Source of the DNA: Myxococcales bacterium
GTDB taxonomy: Bacteria > Myxococcota_A > Bradymonadia > UBA7976 > UBA1532
DNA: 64,000 nt
Assembly: GCA_020633555.1 (NCBI GenBank)
Contig: JACKDL010000002.1
Location: 1 to 64,000 of the forward strand
Direction of reading: 5' to 3'
Both the position numbers and the translations under genes were made by a program. The notes below the pieces were generated by a model. The model searched no databases and was not told the origin of the DNA. It was given only the letters and a program-made list of their open reading frames with translations. Below are positions 60,379 through 64,000 of this stretch, piece after piece (position 1 is the first letter of the stretch; each line of letters begins with the position of its first letter).

Positions 60379-61151
60379 CGGGCGCTCAGGGGGTCCGCCT
60401 GGGGCTCTTCGGGGCCTCGGGGCGCATGGGCCGCAAGGTGCAGGAGGCCCTGGCGGGGCCGTTCGCCGGGCGACTGGCCCTGGCGGTGGCGGTGGACGCC
60501 GACACCCCCGCGGGCGTGGGCTTCGCCGGCTGCGACGTGGTGGTCGACTTCAGCGTGGCCGCGGCCACCGACGACCTGCTGGCGCGGCTCTCGGGCACGG
60601 GTGCGGCGCTGGTCAGCGGCACCACCGGCCGGGACGCGGCGGCCGAGGCGCGGTTGGTGGCCCATGCCGCCCACGCGCCGGTGTTCACGGCGGCCAACTT
60701 CAGCCTGGGGGTGGCGGTGCTCACCGCGCTGGTGGAGCAGGCCGCCCGGGCCCTGGGGCCCGACTTCGACCCCGAGGTCTTCGAGATCCACCACGGCCGC
60801 AAGCGCGACGCCCCCAGCGGCACGGCGCTGGTGCTGGGCGAGGCGGCCGCCCGCGGGCGGGGCCTGCCCTGGCCCGAGGCCCGGCGGGCCGCCCGTGAGG
60901 GCGACACGGGCGCGCGCACCGCCGACGAGGTTGGCTTCGCGGCCCTGCGCGGCGGTGACGTGGTGGGCGAGCACACGGTGTTCCTGCTGGGCGCCGTGGA
61001 GCGGCTGGAGCTCACCCACCGGGCCGCGGATCGCGGGGTCTTCGCCCACGGCGCCCTGCGGGCCGCCGAGTGGGTGGTGGGCCAGGGCCCGGGCCGATAC
61101 GGCATGCGGGATCTGGTGGCGGACGCGGGCGCGGGTCCGCAGCCGGGCTGA
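60375..61151 (+). CDS. dapB: 4-hydroxy-tetrahydrodipicolinate reductase DapB
   Basis: 258 aa from a GTG start overlapping dapA by four bases. It reduces the dapA product using NAD(P)H. The nucleotide loop GASGRMG (13-19) and the substrate motif IHHGRKRDAPSGTA (138-151), with catalytic His H139/H140 and K143, are intact. The protein is slightly shorter than E. coli DapB (273 aa). Diaminopimelate is also a peptidoglycan precursor. Confidence 0.95.
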   Translation: MTGAQGVRLGLFGASGRMGRKVQEALAGPFAGRLALAVAVDADTPAGVGFAGCDVVVDFSVAAATDDLLARLSGTGAALVSGTTGRDAAAEARLVAHAAHAPVFTAANFSLGVAVLTALVEQAARALGPDFDPEVFEIHHGRKRDAPSGTALVLGEAAARGRGLPWPEARRAAREGDTGARTADEVGFAALRGGDVVGEHTVFLLGAVERLELTHRAADRGVFAHGALRAAEWVVGQGPGRYGMRDLVADAGAGPQPG

Positions 61152-61183
61152 TCATGCAAATCCACCGTGACCGTGAAACCGGT

Positions 61184-61212
61184 TTGAAACCCCTGGATCG
61201 CGCCGCTACCGT
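61184..61212 (+). promoter_or_regulatory. Promoter of the 104-aa unknown gene
   Basis: TTGAAA (61184-61189), a 17-bp spacer and TACCGT (61207-61212). The start codon lies about 30 bases downstream after GAGGGAG. Confidence 0.55.
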
Positions 61213-61242
61213 AGTTTCCATCGAACGACGAGGGAGTCTCCG

Positions 61243-61557
61243 TTGAAGGAGCAGCCGGTCACCTCGGTGGTCGGGCTGCCGCAGGGCTTGGTGTATGCCG
61301 GGCTCAGCGGTGCCCATCCGCTCTTCGACACCCACGCCATCCGCCGCGCCTTCGGGCGGGTCCAGGCGGGGCAGATCGACCAGCGCCTCATGCTGTCGGC
61401 CCACCGGGCGCTGCGCTCGCTGGCGGCCTATGAGTCGGTGGACGCCATGCGCGCCTTCGTGCGGGCGCTGCCGCCGCCCACGGTGGATCTGTTGATCTTC
61501 CTGTACTTCCGTCACCTGGATCAGCACCAGTCCGAGGCCCGCCCCACCCTGCACTGA
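61243..61557 (+). CDS. Small soluble protein of unknown function
   Basis: 104 aa from a TTG start that is supported by GAGGGAG six bases upstream and by its own promoter. It is helix-rich and contains no Cys. It looks like a small adaptor or regulator: AHPLFDTHAIRRAFGRVQAG, SAHRALRSLAAYESVDAMRA and TVDLLIFLYFRHLDQH. No known motif, signal or membrane helix. Confidence 0.65.
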   Translation: MKEQPVTSVVGLPQGLVYAGLSGAHPLFDTHAIRRAFGRVQAGQIDQRLMLSAHRALRSLAAYESVDAMRAFVRALPPPTVDLLIFLYFRHLDQHQSEARPTLH

Positions 61558-61586
61558 GCGGCCGGCGCGGGCTCTCTGTCCCTGGC

Positions 61587-61619
61587 GGGCCATGCGGTGT
61601 ACACCGGACAGCATGGCCC
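61587..61619. promoter_or_regulatory. Nested palindrome, possible operator or terminator
   Basis: Outer arms GGGCCATGC (61587-61595) and GCATGGCCC (61611-61619) are perfect 9-bp complements. Inside lies the perfect palindrome CGGTGTACACCG (61595-61606). No T-tract follows. The inner palindrome looks like a dimeric-repressor operator; the outer one could act as a terminator for the 104-aa gene. Confidence 0.45.
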
Positions 61620-61684
61620 CCGCGCTCCCAGCCCCTGCCGGCGCCCCCGGCGCCCCGGCCACCGTGGGCCGCGGCGGCTGATCC

Positions 61685-64000
61685 GTGGACACCCGCCAGG
61701 CCCTGCGCGCCACCGCGCGCCTGTACCAGCGCGTGGGCGCCCGGATCATCGTGGGCCTGGCCTTCCTGGGCGTGCTCTGGTGCCAGATCTACTTCCTGCT
61801 GAACTCGGGCTTCACGGCGCGGGTCTTCGACGAGACGGTCAACAGCCTGTTCCGCGGGCGCATCGCCTGGCGGCGGCTGACCTACGGCCCGCTGCCGTGG
61901 CACCTGAAGGTGCTGGAGCCCCAGCTCATCGGGGCCGACGGGCGGCCGGTGATCGTGGCCAAGGCCATCACGCTGGATCAGATCGGGCTGCTGGACCTGC
62001 TGGCCGGGCGGATCCACGCCGAGGACATCACCATCCAGTCGCCGCGGGTGCGCCTGGTGCGCCGCGTACACGCCACCGAGCTGGACGAGTGGGGGCTGCC
62101 CGAAGAGGCCTTCAACATCGAGGAGCTGTTCTGGCCGCCGGAGCGGCTGGCCGATGACGGCGAGCCCGGCGCGGCGCCGCCGCTGGAGTTCAACCGGGCC
62201 CGCATCGTGGACGGGCGCTGCATCGTGGACATGGATCCCTTCTACCTGCGGGCGGTGGGCCTGGAGATCGAGGACGCCCGCTTCTCGATCCAGGACGGGA
62301 TCGTGCGCATGCGGGCCGAGCGGTTCCGCATGGCCCGGGGCATGGTGCGGGTGCCCTTCAGCGCCGAGCGGCGGGTGCCCGTGGGCGAGGCCCCGCGGGA
62401 TCAGGTGCTGGAGTGGCGGCTCCAGGATCTGACCGGGGAGCTCTACCGCTGGGACGATCGCTGGTTTGGGGTGGCTCGGCTGGACGCCCAGGTGGACGGC
62501 GGCGAGCTGGGCCTGCGGGGCTACGGCATGCAGCTCGACACCCCTGGTCTGCCGGCGGTGCGGGGCACGGTGCGGCTGCGCACGCCCACGGTGGAGCGCT
62601 GGCTGGCGCAGCTCGGGCTGGGGGACCGGGTGCGCGGCGCGGTGGCGGCCACCCTCATCGCCGACGGCGAGCTGGACGGCGCCGACGCCGATCTGACCCT
62701 GGAGGGCCAGGGGCTTTCGGTGTTCGGGCTGCCGGTGGCGGATCTGTCGCTGGCCGCCCACGCCGAGGCCCTGGACGCCCTGACGCTGCACCGGCTGCAG
62801 GCGAACCTGCTGGGGGGCCGGCTCGAGGCCACCGCCGACGGGGTGCTGAGCACGGGGGCCGCGGCGGTGCGGCTGGAGGCGGTGGGGGTGGATCCCACGG
62901 CGCTGCCCTTCCCGCTGCCGGATCCGCTGCCGGCGCTGCTGGCGGGCAAGGCCCGGGTGGGGGTCATGGCCCGCGGCACCGATCTGCTGGGCCCGGCCCG
63001 CGAGGCGTCGGCGGCGGTGCGGGTGAACCTGGCGCGCACGGGCGGCCCGGTGTTCGGCCTGGGGCCCAAGGTGCGGGTGGACACGGCGGCGGCCTGGGAC
63101 GGCCGCGGCATCACCGTGCACGGGCTGTCCGCCGACGCGGGCACGGCCCAGGCGCAGGTGGCCGGTCGCGTGGATCTGGCCGGCGCTCAGGCGCGGCTGC
63201 GTTGGTCGGCCCGGGCCGGCGACGTGGCGCCCTTCGGCAGGCTGGTGGGCCAGCCGCTGCGTGGGCGAGTGCGCGCGAGCGGCCAGCTCTCGGGCCCGTG
63301 GGCCGCGCCGCTGGTGGCCGCCGAGGTGCGCGGCGCCGGGCTGGGGTGGCGGGATCTGGACGTGGGCGCGGTGGAGGCCGACGCCCGGCTGAACCTGGGC
63401 ACGCGGGCGCTCACGGTGCAGCGGCTGGCGGTGCAGGGCCCACTGGGCGAGGTGGCCGGCGACGGCGCCCTGGAGCTGGCCGGTCGGCAGAAGCTGAAGG
63501 CCCGCCTCACCGTGCGCGGGGTGGATCTGGGGCGGCTGCCGCTGGGGGGGCTGCCCGTGGGCGGCCGGCTGGACGGGCAGGTCACGGCGGGGGGGCGGCT
63601 GGCGGCGCCCACCGTCGAGGCCAAGGTGCGGGTGGTGAAGCCCCGCTACGACCGGCTGACCCTGCACCGGCTGGATCTGGACGGGGCCTGGGACGGCCGC
63701 GAGGTGCGCCTGCGGGACCTGTCGCTGGCGGACGACGAGGGCAAGCGGCTGACCGCCGAGGGCCGCTTCGCGCCCAGGAGCGGGCGCTTCGACGGGCGGC
63801 TGGGGCTGCTGGCCCTGGATCTGAGCCTGGTGAACCGCTTCCTGCCCGCGCCCATCCCGCTGCGGGGGCGGGTGACGGCCACCCTGGGCGGCGCGGGCAC
63901 CCTGAGCGATCCCCAGGGCGAGGGGCGGGTGGTGCTCGAGGGCATCGGCTACGACACCCTGGAGCTGGGGGAGGGCGCGCTGAGCCTGTCGGCCGGCGGC
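61685..64000 (+). CDS. AsmA/TamB-like envelope protein (partial, runs off window)
   Basis: At least 772 aa from GTG 61685, still open at the window edge, so it is truncated by the sequence and not by mutation. A signal-anchor helix (IIVGLAFLGVLWCQIYFLL) near residue 20 places the rest in the periplasm. The body is built of repeated beta-strand units with motifs like VDGGELGLRGYGM, GVRGRVRASGQLSGPWAAPL-style segments and LDGQVTAGGRLAAPTVEAKV. This matches AsmA/TamB/YhdP proteins, thought to bridge inner and outer membranes for lipid or protein transfer. The start lacks a strong ribosome site. Confidence 0.7.
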   Translation, partial: MDTRQALRATARLYQRVGARIIVGLAFLGVLWCQIYFLLNSGFTARVFDETVNSLFRGRIAWRRLTYGPLPWHLKVLEPQLIGADGRPVIVAKAITLDQIGLLDLLAGRIHAEDITIQSPRVRLVRRVHATELDEWGLPEEAFNIEELFWPPERLADDGEPGAAPPLEFNRARIVDGRCIVDMDPFYLRAVGLEIEDARFSIQDGIVRMRAERFRMARGMVRVPFSAERRVPVGEAPRDQVLEWRLQDLTGELYRWDDRWFGVARLDAQVDGGELGLRGYGMQLDTPGLPAVRGTVRLRTPTVERWLAQLGLGDRVRGAVAATLIADGELDGADADLTLEGQGLSVFGLPVADLSLAAHAEALDALTLHRLQANLLGGRLEATADGVLSTGAAAVRLEAVGVDPTALPFPLPDPLPALLAGKARVGVMARGTDLLGPAREASAAVRVNLARTGGPVFGLGPKVRVDTAAAWDGRGITVHGLSADAGTAQAQVAGRVDLAGAQARLRWSARAGDVAPFGRLVGQPLRGRVRASGQLSGPWAAPLVAAEVRGAGLGWRDLDVGAVEADARLNLGTRALTVQRLAVQGPLGEVAGDGALELAGRQKLKARLTVRGVDLGRLPLGGLPVGGRLDGQVTAGGRLAAPTVEAKVRVVKPRYDRLTLHRLDLDGAWDGREVRLRDLSLADDEGKRLTAEGRFAPRSGRFDGRLGLLALDLSLVNRFLPAPIPLRGRVTATLGGAGTLSDPQGEGRVVLEGIGYDTLELGEGALSLSAGG

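Noticed and set aside
61388..63667. 759-aa open frame on the reverse strand at the right edge
   Set aside because: The forward frame from 61685 stays open to the window end with a signal anchor and AsmA/TamB-like repeats; the reverse frame has shadow composition.

Overview
The window is about 73% GC by eye and reads as a bacterial chromosome segment from Myxococcota or a close relative. Supporting signs are a MYXO-CTERM-like tail on a secreted protein (12605-13864), a very large lipoprotein with MopE-type DDDCDG repeats, three Ser/Thr protein kinases (one fused to a formylglycine-generating-enzyme-like domain), an FHA/sigma54 activator with a Fis-type HTH, and many Cys-rich or Asp-Pro-rich lipoproteins. 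I saw no rRNA, tRNA, CRISPR array, prophage or insertion sequence. Genes are tightly packed, and many neighbours share ATGA, GTGA or TGATG stop/start overlaps.

Layout, left half. 72-5290: kinase, HTTM-like membrane protein (reverse), MoaB and an AidB-like acyl-CoA dehydrogenase. 5459-12267: an operon of two large lipoproteins (the second a metzincin-type protease) and an outer-membrane barrel, closed by a clear hairpin terminator. 12605-15548: a MYXO-CTERM protein facing MutY and a small membrane protein. 15644-19610: an orphan EboE, a WD40 protein, an unknown protein and two tandem LuxR-type HTH genes, the second frameshifted at a C7 run. 19678-29650: a FliL-like protein, then an envelope operon (1855-aa MopE lipoprotein, SH3-barrel protein, RluA pseudouridine synthase, Cys-rich lipoprotein). 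29753-40895: unknown protein, kinase-FGE fusion, P-loop-like protein, HEAT-repeat protein, LolA (reverse), FHA-sigma54 regulator, a secreted CBM9-like protein and a zinc-ribbon kinase.

Layout, right half. 40930-50592 (reverse) is a complete TonB2-type energy-transduction locus: DUF3450, TtpC-like ExbB, ExbB, ExbD, TonB and a TPR protein, ending in a dedicated TonB-dependent receptor and preceded by a beta-helix lipoprotein. 51126-52654: TetR regulator and NAD-dependent epimerase (reverse). 53120-58934: outer-membrane barrel, panC-panB, two lipoproteins and an adenosine-deaminase-like enzyme. 59161-64000: a 35-aa membrane microprotein, dapA-dapB, a small unknown protein and the start of an AsmA/TamB-like protein that runs off the edge.

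Intergenic DNA holds several unexplained signals. An 83-bp element occurs twice (12368-12450 and 51018-51100). Promoters share a TTGAnn / TACnnT pattern, and some sit so close to the ATG that leaderless transcription is likely. Strong tandem hairpins lie between the lipoprotein and the TonB2 operon. There are also 11-bp tandem direct repeats and a nested palindrome. Bases 1-71 hold nothing I can assign.
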